Assembly (NCBI RefSeq): GCF_014132155.1
Contig: NZ_BLJQ01000002.1
Location: 248,001-312,000 of the forward strand
Direction: 5' to 3'
Length of the DNA stretch: 64,000 bases
DNA from: Gluconobacter sp. Gdi
GTDB lineage: Bacteria > Pseudomonadota > Alphaproteobacteria > Acetobacterales > Acetobacteraceae
Positions 25,042 to 33,297 of the stretch are shown here, piece by piece. The notes under the pieces were generated by a model. The model worked only from the letters and a program-made list of their open reading frames with translations, had not been told where the DNA came from and did not search any database. Every line of letters begins with the position of its first letter. The stretch's first letter is position 1. A program made the position numbers and the translations under genes.

Positions 25042-26106
25042 ATGTCCCGTATTGCTCTTGTTGTCGGATCGACTGGAATTGTTGGCCAGACGCTCGCGAC
25101 GCGTCTCGTTGCCGAAGGCTGGACTGTTCATGGTCTGGCACGCCGGCCCCGACACGACATGGCCGGCGTTCTGCCGATTGCGGTAGACCTGTTGGATCTG
25201 AACAACCTTAAGTTGGCTCTGAAGGATCTGACGCCCACACACGTTTTTTTCTGTTCCTGGCTTCGTCAGCCCACGGAAGAAGAAAATTGTCGCGTTAATT
25301 CCGCGATGGTCCGCAATGTGTTTGAGGCACTTCCTGCGCCAGAGAGGCTTGAGCACGCTGCGCTTACAACGGGTATGAAGCATTATCTTGGGCCATTTGA
25401 AGCTTATGCTTCAGGTGAGTCACCCCAGACGCCATTCCGGGAGGACATGCCGCGTCTGCCCTTGGCTAATTTCTATTACGATCAGGAAGATGTGCTGTTT
25501 GCCGCCGCGGAAAAATACGGCTTTTCCTGGAGCGTACATCGTCCCCACACCATCATCGGATATGCAGTTGGCAATGCGATGAATATGGGGAGCACTTTGG
25601 CTGTTTACGCGACGATCTGCCGCGAAACAGGACGTCCCTTCGTTTTCCCTGGCTCGCCTGTACAGTGGGATAGCCTTACCGACCTGACTGACGCCCGTCA
25701 GTTGGCCAAGCAGCTTCTCTGGGCCTCAACATCTGAAAGCGGATGGAATGAAGCCTTCAACGTGGTGAACGGGGATGTGTTTCGCTGGAAGTGGCTGTGG
25801 CCTCGCCTTGCTGCATGGTTCGGCTTGGAAGCTGCGCCTTATCCCGGCCACGCGACAGATCTTGAGGAAACCCTGTCGCAAGATGGAGACTTGTGGGCGC
25901 AGATTACTGAGAAATATGGCCTGACCGAAAGTCGGATCGATCACCTTGCGTCTGCCTGGCATACGTACGCGGATCTGGGGCGTCCTGTCGAATGTGTGAC
26001 GGACATGTCCAAGAGCCGTCTGGCAGGGTTTGACGGGTGGCAATATACGCCAGACTCGTTCTTCGATTTGTTTGAGCGCCTGAGAGCGGAGAAACTGATT
26101 CCCTGA
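25042..26106 (+). CDS. SDR-family oxidoreductase, PRISE/progesterone 5-beta-reductase-like
   Basis: This 354-residue cytosolic protein is an atypical short-chain dehydrogenase. GSTGIVGQTLATRL forms the NAD(P) loop, with LARRPRHD as the likely NADPH-selective arginines. TTGMKHYLGPFE and NFYYDQEDVLF carry the lysine and tyrosine that PRISE enzymes use to reduce activated C=C bonds of enones. The divergent HxlR regulator suggests induction by reactive electrophiles. The natural substrate is uncertain, since bacterial members are mostly uncharacterised. Confidence 0.82.
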   Translation: MSRIALVVGSTGIVGQTLATRLVAEGWTVHGLARRPRHDMAGVLPIAVDLLDLNNLKLALKDLTPTHVFFCSWLRQPTEEENCRVNSAMVRNVFEALPAPERLEHAALTTGMKHYLGPFEAYASGESPQTPFREDMPRLPLANFYYDQEDVLFAAAEKYGFSWSVHRPHTIIGYAVGNAMNMGSTLAVYATICRETGRPFVFPGSPVQWDSLTDLTDARQLAKQLLWASTSESGWNEAFNVVNGDVFRWKWLWPRLAAWFGLEAAPYPGHATDLEETLSQDGDLWAQITEKYGLTESRIDHLASAWHTYADLGRPVECVTDMSKSRLAGFDGWQYTPDSFFDLFERLRAEKLIP

Positions 26107-26119
26107 GACAAAAACCATA

Positions 26120-26144
26120 AAACAGGATTTATTTAGTCCTGTTT
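26120..26144 (+). terminator. Hairpin after the reductase gene
   Basis: AAACAGGA and TCCTGTTT form an 8-bp stem with a 9-nt AT-rich loop, ending in TTTGTGG, just downstream of the reductase stop. The U-tract is short, so this is a moderate terminator at best. Confidence 0.5.
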
Positions 26145-26220
26145 GTGGAAAAGCACTGTTTTCTCAGACATAGAGTGTTATGCAGGCTGTCCTGTTTTGT
26201 CCTGAGGGAATGAGACTACC

Positions 26221-28353
26221 TTGCGTCGTGTGTTAAGTCTGTTGGCCCTGCTTGCAGCGGGGATATGTGGTCTTGGTGTCAATGGGGCGTCTATTGCAGC
26301 GGAAAGCCCTGCTGTCGTCTCAGCCAATGATACGGCAACTCTGGTTACTGACCGTGATTCCATCGGTCCGGACCAGTCATTGCGTGTTGGGTTGAGGCTG
26401 CAACTTAAACCGGGCTGGCACACATACTGGATTAATCCCGGAGATGCCGGGGACACTCCGACGCTGGATGTAACGGCGCAGGGCGCGGCAACTGGCAAGA
26501 CTTCGGACATCCACTGGCCGATGCCAGTTCGCCTGAGTGAAGGCGGTCTCATGTCCTACGCCTATGTCGGAGATGTGCTGCTTCCCGCCAGTCTGACCTT
26601 AAAAGGGACTGGCGGGACCACACTTCATGCGCATGCAGAATGGCTTGTTTGTGCCGAAGTCTGCATTCCTGAAAGCGGTGATTTTTCGCTGACACTGCCT
26701 GCGTCTTCCGGTCCCGCTCCTGAAGGTGCTCAGGCTGGCCTGTTTCAGGCCGCAGATGCGAAAATGCCGATTCCGTCTCCCTTCAAGGCGCATGTTTCTG
26801 CTGATGGTGTCCTGACGCTTGAAGGCAGAGGACTGTCCTCCACAGCAGTTTCGGAAGCCTGGTTTTTGCCGGAAGAAGGTGGCCTGATTGATCAGGTTGC
26901 TCCGCAGCCGCTGAACGTTGGCAAAGACGAGCTTTCTCTTCACCTGAAGTTTCTGAAAACTGCTCATCGGGATGCGCCGCTTAAGGGGCTGGTCGTGTTG
27001 AAGGATGAGGCTGGTCAGGAAAGCCCTATCCAGATTTCTGCTGAACAGACGGTGGGTCCAACCAAAGTAGAGGATGCCGCAGCGGCGCCCGCGCCTGCTT
27101 CCGCAGACGCCGTACCAACGGGTGCTGGTTGGCTCCGTGTGATGCTGTTCGCTTTTGTCGGCGGTCTGATCCTCAATCTTATGCCTTGTGTTTTTCCAGT
27201 TCTGGCCATGAAAGCCTTGTCATTGGCCAAGATGGGCGGCGTGGGGAGGCGTGTGCAGTTGCAGAGTGCACTGTTTTACACGCTGGGCGTTACGGGAGCC
27301 TTCGCAGTTCTTGGTCTTCTGATGATCGGACTGCGCCTTGCCGGATCTTCAGCTGGATGGGGTTTCCAGTTCCAATCAGCGGGATTTGTGGTTGGTGTTT
27401 GCTGGCTGCTGTTTGGCATGGCTCTGAACTTGCTGGGCGTGTTTGAAATCAGTGCGGGGCGATTAGGCCAGTTGCATCCACACGGGGCAGGCCATGCTGG
27501 CGACATGATGACGGGGCTATTGGCTGTCATAGTCGCGACGCCTTGCACGGCTCCGTTTATGGGAGTCGCCATTGCAGGAGCTTTGGGTGGCCCCGCTGTG
27601 ATGGGGCTATTGGTCTTTCTTTCCATGGGGCTTGGGCTGGCAGTTCCCTATGTGCTGGTGGCAAGTGTTCCCGGTCTGGCGTCGCGGATGCCAAAGCCAG
27701 GAGCATGGATGGGTGTGTTGAAGCAGGCCTTGGCCTTCCCGCTTCTGGCAACCTGCGTATGGTTGCTGTGGGTGGCGACGATTGAGCGCGGTGTGAATTT
27801 CGTAGTCGTGGCAGGCGGCGGTCTTGTGTTGCTGGGCTTTGCGGCCTGGATCTATGGCATAGGGCAGCATCGCGCGATGCGGGAAGGTGGACGGGGTACG
27901 GTTCTGTTTTGCCGTGTTGTAGCCGTTCTGTGCATGGTGGTGTGTGGGGCAGGCTTGTCCCGTAGTCTTGCCGAACCGGTATCTGCAACAGCGAAGTCTC
28001 CTGCAACTTCAGCTGACAATCAAATTCAGTCGTTTTCAAGTGAGAAGCTGGCAGACCTTCGTGCAAAGGGAGAGCCGGTTTTTGTCGATATGACGGCGTC
28101 CTGGTGTATCACCTGCATGGTGAATGAACGGGTGGCGCTCGATGTGGACTCTGTCCGTAAGGCGTTCAGTGTGCGGCATGTCGCTTATCTCAAGGGCGAC
28201 TGGACCAACAGGGACGCAGGAATTTCCGCTTACCTGAAAGCTCACGGGCGCGATGGCGTCCCTCTCTATGTTTATTATCCGCCGCATGGATCGGAAGTTG
28301 TATTGCCGCAGATACTGACGCCAGGTCTGGTTCTGGGAATTATTGGGCACTAA
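26221..28353 (+). CDS. DsbD/ScsB-type thiol:disulfide interchange protein
   Basis: This 710-residue membrane protein moves electrons from cytoplasmic thioredoxin to periplasmic thiols. After a signal peptide, the N-terminal domain has WHTYWINPGDAGD and the thiol pair WLVCAEVCIPE. The central eight-helix domain keeps the two redox cysteines in LMPCVFPVLAMK and TPCTAPFMGVA. The C-terminal thioredoxin domain has ASWCITCMVNERVA. Domain order matches DsbD; the N-terminal style is closer to ScsB. The start is TTG 26221, with TGAGGGA 11 nt upstream; the ATG at 26210 is out of frame. Possible partners are cytochrome c maturation or isomerase proteins. Confidence 0.9.
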   Translation: MRRVLSLLALLAAGICGLGVNGASIAAESPAVVSANDTATLVTDRDSIGPDQSLRVGLRLQLKPGWHTYWINPGDAGDTPTLDVTAQGAATGKTSDIHWPMPVRLSEGGLMSYAYVGDVLLPASLTLKGTGGTTLHAHAEWLVCAEVCIPESGDFSLTLPASSGPAPEGAQAGLFQAADAKMPIPSPFKAHVSADGVLTLEGRGLSSTAVSEAWFLPEEGGLIDQVAPQPLNVGKDELSLHLKFLKTAHRDAPLKGLVVLKDEAGQESPIQISAEQTVGPTKVEDAAAAPAPASADAVPTGAGWLRVMLFAFVGGLILNLMPCVFPVLAMKALSLAKMGGVGRRVQLQSALFYTLGVTGAFAVLGLLMIGLRLAGSSAGWGFQFQSAGFVVGVCWLLFGMALNLLGVFEISAGRLGQLHPHGAGHAGDMMTGLLAVIVATPCTAPFMGVAIAGALGGPAVMGLLVFLSMGLGLAVPYVLVASVPGLASRMPKPGAWMGVLKQALAFPLLATCVWLLWVATIERGVNFVVVAGGGLVLLGFAAWIYGIGQHRAMREGGRGTVLFCRVVAVLCMVVCGAGLSRSLAEPVSATAKSPATSADNQIQSFSSEKLADLRAKGEPVFVDMTASWCITCMVNERVALDVDSVRKAFSVRHVAYLKGDWTNRDAGISAYLKAHGRDGVPLYVYYPPHGSEVVLPQILTPGLVLGIIGH

Positions 28354-28374
28354 GTGCCCAGCTCGCTCTGATAC

Positions 28375-28412
28375 AAAAAACCCAGCTTCACATGTGAAGC
28401 TGGGTTTTTTTT
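28375..28412. terminator. Bidirectional rho-independent terminator
   Basis: CCCAGCTTCA and TGAAGCTGGG form a perfect 10-bp stem around CATG, with six As before and eight Ts after. It serves both the DsbD-type gene and the convergent cupin gene. Confidence 0.95.
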
Positions 28413-28424
28413 GTCGGACTAGTC

Positions 28425-28910
28425 TTAACGATTTGTATGCTGCGGATCATCCTGTGGGTTCACGTAGGTCATGGTAAATGGGCCTGTTCCCGAAACCTGC
28501 ACAATGGCGCCTTGTGTCCCAGCTTTGAGTGCGTGCGGAACATTAGGAGGAAGATGAACAAACCCTCCGGCTGTCAGGACTTTTTCATCGTTCGCTGTGA
28601 TGCTCTCGCCGATGTAATGATGCACACTGCCCGCCAGAACCGTGAGCATTTCATCCATATTGTGCGTATGGGGCGGAATGGTTGACCCTGCGGGCATCAT
28701 GACGCGCATGGTGAAGGGACCGGGCTTGTCCGAGGCTCCGTACAGGAAGGACATGCGTGTTCCACTCGGGAACATGGGAGGCGCGGCTTTCCAGGCAACA
28801 TTCTCTCCGCCCTGAACAATACGGATGTCAGTGGCCGTCTGGGCGAGGGCGCCACTTCCCAACAGACAGCAGATGAGGGCGCTGGCAGAAAATATCCTGA
28901 GAAAAGACAT
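28425..28910 (-). CDS. Exported cupin-domain protein
   Basis: This 161-residue protein has a signal peptide (IFSASALICCLLGSGALAQ) and a single cupin barrel. Motif 1 is visible as PPHTHNMDEMLTVLAGSVH, with both metal histidines and the glutamate; motif 2 is GGFVHLPPNVPHAL. Such periplasmic single-domain cupins bind a metal, but their reactions vary too widely to assign one here. It converges on the DsbD gene and lies in the same direction as the LysR gene, 83 nt downstream of it. Confidence 0.82.
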   Translation of the reverse strand: MSFLRIFSASALICCLLGSGALAQTATDIRIVQGGENVAWKAAPPMFPSGTRMSFLYGASDKPGPFTMRVMMPAGSTIPPHTHNMDEMLTVLAGSVHHYIGESITANDEKVLTAGGFVHLPPNVPHALKAGTQGAIVQVSGTGPFTMTYVNPQDDPQHTNR

Positions 28911-28993
28911 TGGATTGTCCTTAGATGTTCTGGCTTATGCCTGCCCTTCCTAACGCGGTGTAGAGTTTGTCGTTCAGCATGCTGCTTCCGAAG

Positions 28994-29902
28994 TTATGTC
29001 TCTGTTGGATGCAAGAAGGTTTTCTCCACTTCTGCAATCACCAGTCTTGCTGCTCCGGAAAGCTGCCGAGCCTGATCCACGCATAGAGCCAGGGTCAGTG
29101 GGGAAACATCCCTGTTTGAAATGGGGACGAAAGCCAGTTCACCACTGAGAATTTCCTTCATGGCATCAAGCCGACTCAGGATTCCCAGTCCGACGCCTTC
29201 CAGGACCAATGACTTTATCATCTGGATATTATCGGAGGATGCAGCAGGCTGGACGCTGACATTGCTGTCAATTTCCAGAATTTCAATCTGTCGCTGTAGT
29301 GCGAGAGGTTGTTGGGGCATGACCATTGGGTATTCGGCACAGGTGCTGAAACGAGCATCCTTGTTTTTGGCTATCGGATGGTCGGGAAGGCAGACGAAAC
29401 CCAAGGGGTAATCGATATGAGTGCGGACGAGCAGGCCGCGGGCCTGTGTCGGATTCAGGAGGAGCGCAAAATCAACATCTCCACTGATGAGCGCCTGCAG
29501 AATGGCAGCGTTGTCCAGCACATGGGTGCAGATGGTAATGCCGGGATGGCTTTTCCGCAGGTCTTTCAGAATACGGGGGAGAAATCCTGTGGTCAGGGCA
29601 TCAGGCAGAGCTATGTCCACCTGTCCCCGTCTCAATCCGCGCATGTCTTCAAGCTGGGTGCGGACTTCCTGCATTTCCCGCGTCCACTGCTTGCCTTTGG
29701 TATAAAGGAGTTCGCCAGCGGCTGTCAGACGCAGGCCGCTGGGCAGGCGCTCAAAGAGTGGAGTGCCGAGAGCTTCCTCACCATGCAGAATCTGGCGGTC
29801 GATGGCAGACGCCGCAATCCGTAGGTGTTCGGAGGCTTTCCGGATCGAGCCATATTGGGCAACGGACAGGAAGTAGCGAAGGAAGCGGGAGAAAACCGGC
29901 AT
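28994..29902 (-). CDS. LysR-family regulator, probably of purine catabolism
   Basis: This 302-residue protein has an N-terminal LysR winged helix (residues about 5-64: FLSVAQYGSIRKASEHLRIA, then HGEEALGTPLFERLP) and a C-terminal periplasmic-binding-like effector domain. It is divergent from the urate hydroxylase-like gene, and a 24-bp palindrome lies in the 171-nt gap. This is the usual arrangement for a LysR protein that controls its neighbour and itself. A purine metabolite (urate, xanthine or a ring-opened product) is a reasonable effector, but that is inference. Confidence 0.88.
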   Translation of the reverse strand: MPVFSRFLRYFLSVAQYGSIRKASEHLRIAASAIDRQILHGEEALGTPLFERLPSGLRLTAAGELLYTKGKQWTREMQEVRTQLEDMRGLRRGQVDIALPDALTTGFLPRILKDLRKSHPGITICTHVLDNAAILQALISGDVDFALLLNPTQARGLLVRTHIDYPLGFVCLPDHPIAKNKDARFSTCAEYPMVMPQQPLALQRQIEILEIDSNVSVQPAASSDNIQMIKSLVLEGVGLGILSRLDAMKEILSGELAFVPISNRDVSPLTLALCVDQARQLSGAARLVIAEVEKTFLHPTET

Positions 29903-29961
29903 GGGATACGCTCTTTTTTCGAGAACGGCAGGGACGTTTTTCTGAGATATACGAGAATGCC

Positions 29962-29985
29962 CCTCTATGAAACACTTCAGAGAGG
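29962..29985. promoter_or_regulatory. 24-bp palindrome, candidate operator of the purine cluster
   Basis: CCTCT-N-TGAA and TTCA-N-AGAGG face each other across a 4-nt spacer, so 9 of 10 positions per arm pair. It lies 60 nt from the LysR start and 89 nt before the flavoprotein start. Its position and dyad suit a LysR recognition site. Confidence 0.5.
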
Positions 29986-30073
29986 CAGGTTAATCCTGTC
30001 ATTTTGACACAGGAAGAAACTCTGGTCATTTCTTATGAAAGACCACGATCCTGTGCCTGTTCTTTAGGATAAG

Positions 30074-31525
30074 ATGCTCATGACACGTTCCCCTTCCCCG
30101 ACTGACGGCCTGGCCACCCTTTCGGCGCAGGTTCATGAGGATCTTGCGAAGATCAGGTACGCAACCGGAAACTGGAATATTCCGGTTCAGAAAGACGGTG
30201 AAGATGTTCTGGATGTTGCCATTATTGGCGGCGGACAAGGTGGGCTGACAGCCTGTTTCGGACTGCGCCGTCAGGGCGTAACGAACACGCAAATTTTTGA
30301 GCGCGCTGCAAAGGGTGGAGAAGGCCCGTGGGTCACGTTTGCCCGGATGATCACGTTGCGGACGCCGAAGCATGTGACGGGGCCGGATCTGGGTGTTCCC
30401 AATCTGACGCCGCAGTCTTGGTATGAAGCGCGGTATGGCAAGGAAGCCTGGCAATCGCTCGACAAGATCTCACGGCATGACTGGCAGTCCTATCTGGATT
30501 GGGTGCGTGATACGCTCGAACTGCCGGTCGTCAACGACCAGGAACTGGTTCATGTGGAATGGAAAGACGGCCTTCTGCGTCTGACATTCCGAAATGCTGC
30601 TGGTGTCGAGACAAAGCGCTGGGCGCGCCGGATGGTTCTGGCTACGGGAATTGATGGTGGCGGAGCCTGGTTCGTTCCCCCATTCATTTCGGAGAACCTT
30701 CCGAAGTCGGTTTATGCCCACACGCATGAGAATATTGATTTCGAGGCTCTGAAGGGCAAGCGGATCGGCGTTCTGGGCGCTGGTGCGTCCGCTTTTGATA
30801 ATGCTGCGACGGCGTTGGAATCCGGTGTGGGGCGTGTGGATCTGTGTCTGCGTCGTACGAAGATTCCGGCCATCAATCCGTATCGCTGGATGGAAAATGC
30901 GGGCTTCCTTGCGCATTTTTCAGAACTGCCGGATCTGACCCGCTGGCGCTTCATGCGCTGCATCTACAATCTGAACCAGCCGCCGCCGCAGGATACGTTC
31001 TGGCGTTGCCGCAAGCATGAGAACTTTGCGTTTCATCCGGGGACGCCATGGAATTCTGCGCGTATGGACGGCGATGAGGTTGTGGTTGAAACGCCCAATG
31101 GCGAGATGCGCTTTGACTTCCTGATTATTGGTACTGGCTTCTCGATTGATCTGAAGCACCGTCCGGAAACGCAGGATTTCGCGGACTCCGTCATGCTGTG
31201 GAGCGACCATTTCACGGCGCCAGAAGGGGAGGAAAGCACGCTGCTGTCCAGCCATCCCTATCTGGGGCAGCGTTTCCAGTTCCTGCCGAAAGATCCGGCC
31301 GATCCGAAGGCCCCGATGCTGGCGGCAATCTACAATTTCACGTTTGCGTCCATGCCCAGCATGGGTCTTTCAGGGGCGTCCATCAGTGGTATGCGCTTTG
31401 GTGTCGAGAAGCTGACGCGCGGTATTGCGCGTGACCTGTTTGTTGAGGATGGTGAGAAACATCTGGAAAGTCTGCTGTCCTATGACACGGAAGAACTGAT
31501 CAGCCTTGATCCGCCAACGGTTTGA
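30074..31525 (+). CDS. hpyO: FAD-dependent monooxygenase, probable HpyO-type urate hydroxylase
   Basis: This 483-residue flavoprotein has an FAD-binding VAIIGGGQGGLTACFGLR (about residues 48-65), an NADPH-binding GVLGAGASAFDNAA (about 233-246), and DFLIIGTGFSIDL near the C-terminal third. This is the two-dinucleotide layout of group B-like monooxygenases. It leads an operon encoding HIU hydrolase, OHCU decarboxylase and allantoinase, and no uricase or HpxO gene is present, so it most likely converts urate to 5-hydroxyisourate. That agrees with HpyO, the non-homologous urate hydroxylase known from Xanthomonas. ATG 30080, six bases on, is an equally good start given AGGA at 30066. Confidence 0.75.
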   Translation: MLMTRSPSPTDGLATLSAQVHEDLAKIRYATGNWNIPVQKDGEDVLDVAIIGGGQGGLTACFGLRRQGVTNTQIFERAAKGGEGPWVTFARMITLRTPKHVTGPDLGVPNLTPQSWYEARYGKEAWQSLDKISRHDWQSYLDWVRDTLELPVVNDQELVHVEWKDGLLRLTFRNAAGVETKRWARRMVLATGIDGGGAWFVPPFISENLPKSVYAHTHENIDFEALKGKRIGVLGAGASAFDNAATALESGVGRVDLCLRRTKIPAINPYRWMENAGFLAHFSELPDLTRWRFMRCIYNLNQPPPQDTFWRCRKHENFAFHPGTPWNSARMDGDEVVVETPNGEMRFDFLIIGTGFSIDLKHRPETQDFADSVMLWSDHFTAPEGEESTLLSSHPYLGQRFQFLPKDPADPKAPMLAAIYNFTFASMPSMGLSGASISGMRFGVEKLTRGIARDLFVEDGEKHLESLLSYDTEELISLDPPTV

Positions 31526-31541
31526 GGGGGAGGCAGTCCAG

Positions 31542-32441
31542 ATGAGCACGAACACTTATCCCCGTAACATGATTGGCTATGGCCGAACTCTGCCTGACCC
31601 GAAATGGCCGGGTGGGGCGCGGATCGCGGTTCAGTTCGTCATCAACTATGAAGAAGGCGCGGAAAACTCGGTCCTGCATGGAGATGCGGGATCGGAGGCT
31701 TTCCTGTCTGAAATGGTCGGGACGAAGTCCATCATTGGTGCACGCTGTGCGCAAATGGAAAGCCTTTACGAGTACGGTAGTCGTGCTGGTTTCTGGCGTT
31801 TGCATCGTCTGTTTGAAAAGGCTGGCATGACCACAACCGTGTTCGGTGTGGCCAAAGCCTTGGCGCGCAACCCGGATGCGGTGGCCGCCATGAAGGAGAG
31901 TGGCTGGGAAATTGCCACGCACGGCCTGCGCTGGATTGATTATCAGGATTTCCCGGAAGACGTGGAGCGCGAGCATATTCGTGAGGCGATTGCGCTTCAT
32001 ACCGAAGTGGTCGGGGAGCGCCCGTTGGGGTGGTATCAGGGCCGCACCAGCCCGAACACGGCCAGTCTGATCGTGGAAGAGGGCGGCTTTGTTTACGATG
32101 CTGATTCTTATGCGGATGATCTGCCGTACTATGATCGCTCCCATGGCAAGCCGCAGTTGATCGTGCCTTACACGCTTGATGCCAATGATATGAAGTTTGC
32201 GGCGCTCAACGGTTTTACCGAGGGCGAGCAGTTCTTCCGGTATCTGCGGGATACGTTCGACATGCTGTATGCGGAAGGGGGGCGTATGATGTCCATCGGG
32301 CTTCATTGTCGTTTGGCCGGCAAGCCTGCGCGTGCGCTGGCGCTTCAGCGTTTTCTGGAGCATGTGGCGTCCCATGAGAATGTTTGGGTGGCATCCCGGC
32401 TTGATATTGCGCAGCACTGGATGAGTGTGCATCCCGCATGA
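31542..32441 (+). CDS. puuE: Allantoinase PuuE
   Basis: This 299-residue cytosolic enzyme opens the hydantoin ring of allantoin to give allantoate. It belongs to the polysaccharide-deacetylase fold, not the amidohydrolase allantoinases. Family features include QFVINYEEGAENSVLHGD, WEIATHGLRWIDY, GWYQGRTSPNT and DADSYADDLPYY. ATG 31542 follows a purine-rich GGGGGAGG; an open frame from 31506 is too early and overlaps the previous gene. It lies 16 nt after the flavoprotein gene, and its stop overlaps the start of uraD by 4 nt, so translation is coupled. Confidence 0.93.
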   Translation: MSTNTYPRNMIGYGRTLPDPKWPGGARIAVQFVINYEEGAENSVLHGDAGSEAFLSEMVGTKSIIGARCAQMESLYEYGSRAGFWRLHRLFEKAGMTTTVFGVAKALARNPDAVAAMKESGWEIATHGLRWIDYQDFPEDVEREHIREAIALHTEVVGERPLGWYQGRTSPNTASLIVEEGGFVYDADSYADDLPYYDRSHGKPQLIVPYTLDANDMKFAALNGFTEGEQFFRYLRDTFDMLYAEGGRMMSIGLHCRLAGKPARALALQRFLEHVASHENVWVASRLDIAQHWMSVHPA

Positions 32442-32962
32442 AGATTTCCGATGTGAATGCCATGACGTCGGATGTTTTCGTCCAGACGTTTGGCGGGCTT
32501 TACGAGCATTCGCCCTGGGTGGCTGAAGGTGCTCTGGCAGCGCGGCCATTTGCTGGTGTAGAGGCCATGCTTGCGGCGTTTTCTGCTGTTGTGCGGGATG
32601 CGGGCGAGAAAGCTCAGTTGGCACTGGTGCGGGCGCATCCTGAACTTGGTCATCGTGCGGGAGTTGATCCGGATCTGACGGCGGAGTCTGCATCCGAGCA
32701 GGCCTCTGCCGGGCTGGATCGTCTGACGCCTGCGGAATACGAGCGATTCAAGACGCTGAATGCGGCCTATGGGAAGGCTTTTTCCATGCCGTTTGTGATC
32801 TGCGTGCGTAAAGTCGCGGCCCCCGGGCAAATGGCCAAGAGGGTCATCATGGATGAAATGGAACGTCGTCTGGGCGGGACGCCCGAGGCGGAACTGAGGG
32901 AAGCCCTCTCGCAGATCGATGCGATTGCAGGGCTGAGACTGAAAGATCTGGTGACATCATGA
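32438..32962 (+). CDS. uraD: 2-oxo-4-hydroxy-4-carboxy-5-ureidoimidazoline decarboxylase
   Basis: This 174-residue all-helical enzyme decarboxylates OHCU to S-allantoin. The catalytic histidine lies in RAHPELGHRAG (about 67-77), and the substrate pocket pattern appears as YGKAFSMPFVICVRK. Length matches bacterial UraD. It overlaps puuE upstream and the HIU hydrolase gene downstream by 4 nt each, so the three are made together. Confidence 0.94.
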   Translation: MKISDVNAMTSDVFVQTFGGLYEHSPWVAEGALAARPFAGVEAMLAAFSAVVRDAGEKAQLALVRAHPELGHRAGVDPDLTAESASEQASAGLDRLTPAEYERFKTLNAAYGKAFSMPFVICVRKVAAPGQMAKRVIMDEMERRLGGTPEAELREALSQIDAIAGLRLKDLVTS

Positions 32963-33291
32963 GCTCATTATCCACGCATATTCTGGATACGGTCTCGGGC
33001 CGTCCGGCGGCTGGGGTGTCTTTCCGGCTTTTTCAGGAAGATGCTGTTCTTTTCGAAGGCGTGACGGATCATGATGGGCGTTGCCCCGCCTTGCGGGAGA
33101 TCTCGCTGGAACGTGGAACCTATCGTCTGGAATTCGAGATTGGTGCGTATTTCCGGGCGGCGGGGCATGTGCTGTCTGATCCGCCCTTTCTGGATGTTGT
33201 GCCGATTGTGTTCGGTCTGGGTGAGGGCACGCATGCGCATGTTCCGCTGCTGGCGGCGCCTTATGGATATTCCACATATCGTGGAAGCTGA
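32959..33291 (+). CDS. uraH: 5-hydroxyisourate hydrolase (transthyretin-like)
   Basis: This 110-residue protein is a transthyretin-fold enzyme that opens 5-hydroxyisourate to OHCU. The N-terminal LSTHILDTVSGRPAAGV holds the first catalytic histidine, the DHDGRC region holds the arginine, and the C-terminus has the diagnostic PYGYSTYRGS. There is no signal peptide. It overlaps uraD by 4 nt and lies 6 nt before the permease gene. Confidence 0.95.
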   Translation: MSSLSTHILDTVSGRPAAGVSFRLFQEDAVLFEGVTDHDGRCPALREISLERGTYRLEFEIGAYFRAAGHVLSDPPFLDVVPIVFGLGEGTHAHVPLLAAPYGYSTYRGS

Positions 33292-33297
33292 GACCTG

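Noticed and set aside
31500-32693. 397-codon minus-strand ORF opposite puuE/uraD
   Set aside because: Length comes from codon bias of the real genes on the other strand; it lacks family-like content, and the plus-strand genes overlap in a coupled operon.
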